A DNA stretch of 34,903 bases from contig JAFDEF010000031.1 of assembly GCA_019310485.1 (NCBI GenBank), positions 1 to 34,903 on the forward strand. Direction: 5' to 3'. A program made the position numbers and the translations under genes. The notes beneath the pieces were generated by a model. That model was not told the origin of the DNA and searched no databases. It saw only the letters and a list, made by a program, of their open reading frames with translations. Position 1 is the stretch's first letter. Every line of letters starts with the position of its first letter. Positions 34,874 to 34,903 of the stretch are shown piece by piece. This stretch comes from Deltaproteobacteria bacterium. Lineage in GTDB: Bacteria > Desulfobacterota > DSM-4660 > Desulfatiglandales > HGW-15.

Positions 34874-34903
34874 AAAAAGCAGCGAAGCTGGCAATTTGGG
34901 TCT

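Overview
The window (about 35 kb, moderate GC) looks like chromosomal DNA of a Desulfobacterota / 'Deltaproteobacteria'-type organism. This is inferred from the thrS-infC-rpmI-rplT-pheS-pheT-merR block, an NtrC-type regulator with a soluble multidomain histidine kinase, a full liv-type ABC operon, a DHH-CBS-nucleotidyltransferase fusion protein, and a leftward rpoZ-dnaJ-dksA / scpA-scpB-rluB block. No phage, transposase, CRISPR array or rRNA gene was found. Most genes are housekeeping; the accessory interest lies at about 12.7-19.9 kb.

Region 1 (1-7744): a possible gene start running off the left edge, a foldable tRNA-like element, tRNA-Val(GAC), then the rightward translation cluster thrS, infC (apparent AUA start), rpmI, rplT, pheS, pheT and a small MerR-like regulator. 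A hairpin followed by U-rich sequence sits between tRNA-Val and thrS. Region 2 (7745-12674): a sigma70-like promoter and structured leader, then livKHMGF, a complete branched-chain amino acid/amide ABC importer. Region 3 (12675-19878): a leftward NtrC-family regulator, a 707-base gene-free stretch with two tandem NtrC-like dyads, then rightward an LpxL-like acyltransferase, a soluble sensor kinase with an unnamed N-terminal domain, an enolase-superfamily (dipeptide-epimerase-like) protein and a divergent TtcA-like PP-loop ATPase. The last three are tightly spaced and are the best candidate here for an undescribed small system. Region 4 (20000-25829): gpmI, an acyl-CoA synthetase, a five-S1-domain RNA-binding protein and trpS. 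Region 5 (25884-32942, leftward): rpoZ, dnaJ, dksA-like, the DHH/CBS/CCA-type fusion, scpA, scpB, rluB and tRNA-Val(CAC). Region 6 (33010-34903): divergent promoters, a palindromic interspersed repeat and comM.

Functionally, regions 1, 4 and 5 supply translation (aminoacylation, initiation, ribosomal proteins, tRNA 3' ends, rRNA pseudouridine), transcription (omega, DksA), chaperoning and chromosome condensation. Region 2 imports amino acids or related small acids, and the acyl-CoA synthetase may activate carboxylic acids. Starts were moved from the longest open frame where Shine-Dalgarno position or family N-terminus argued for it (thrS, infC, rpmI, livF, acyltransferase, rluB, dnaJ, comM). 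All functions are judged by eye from sequence motifs; no database search was run.
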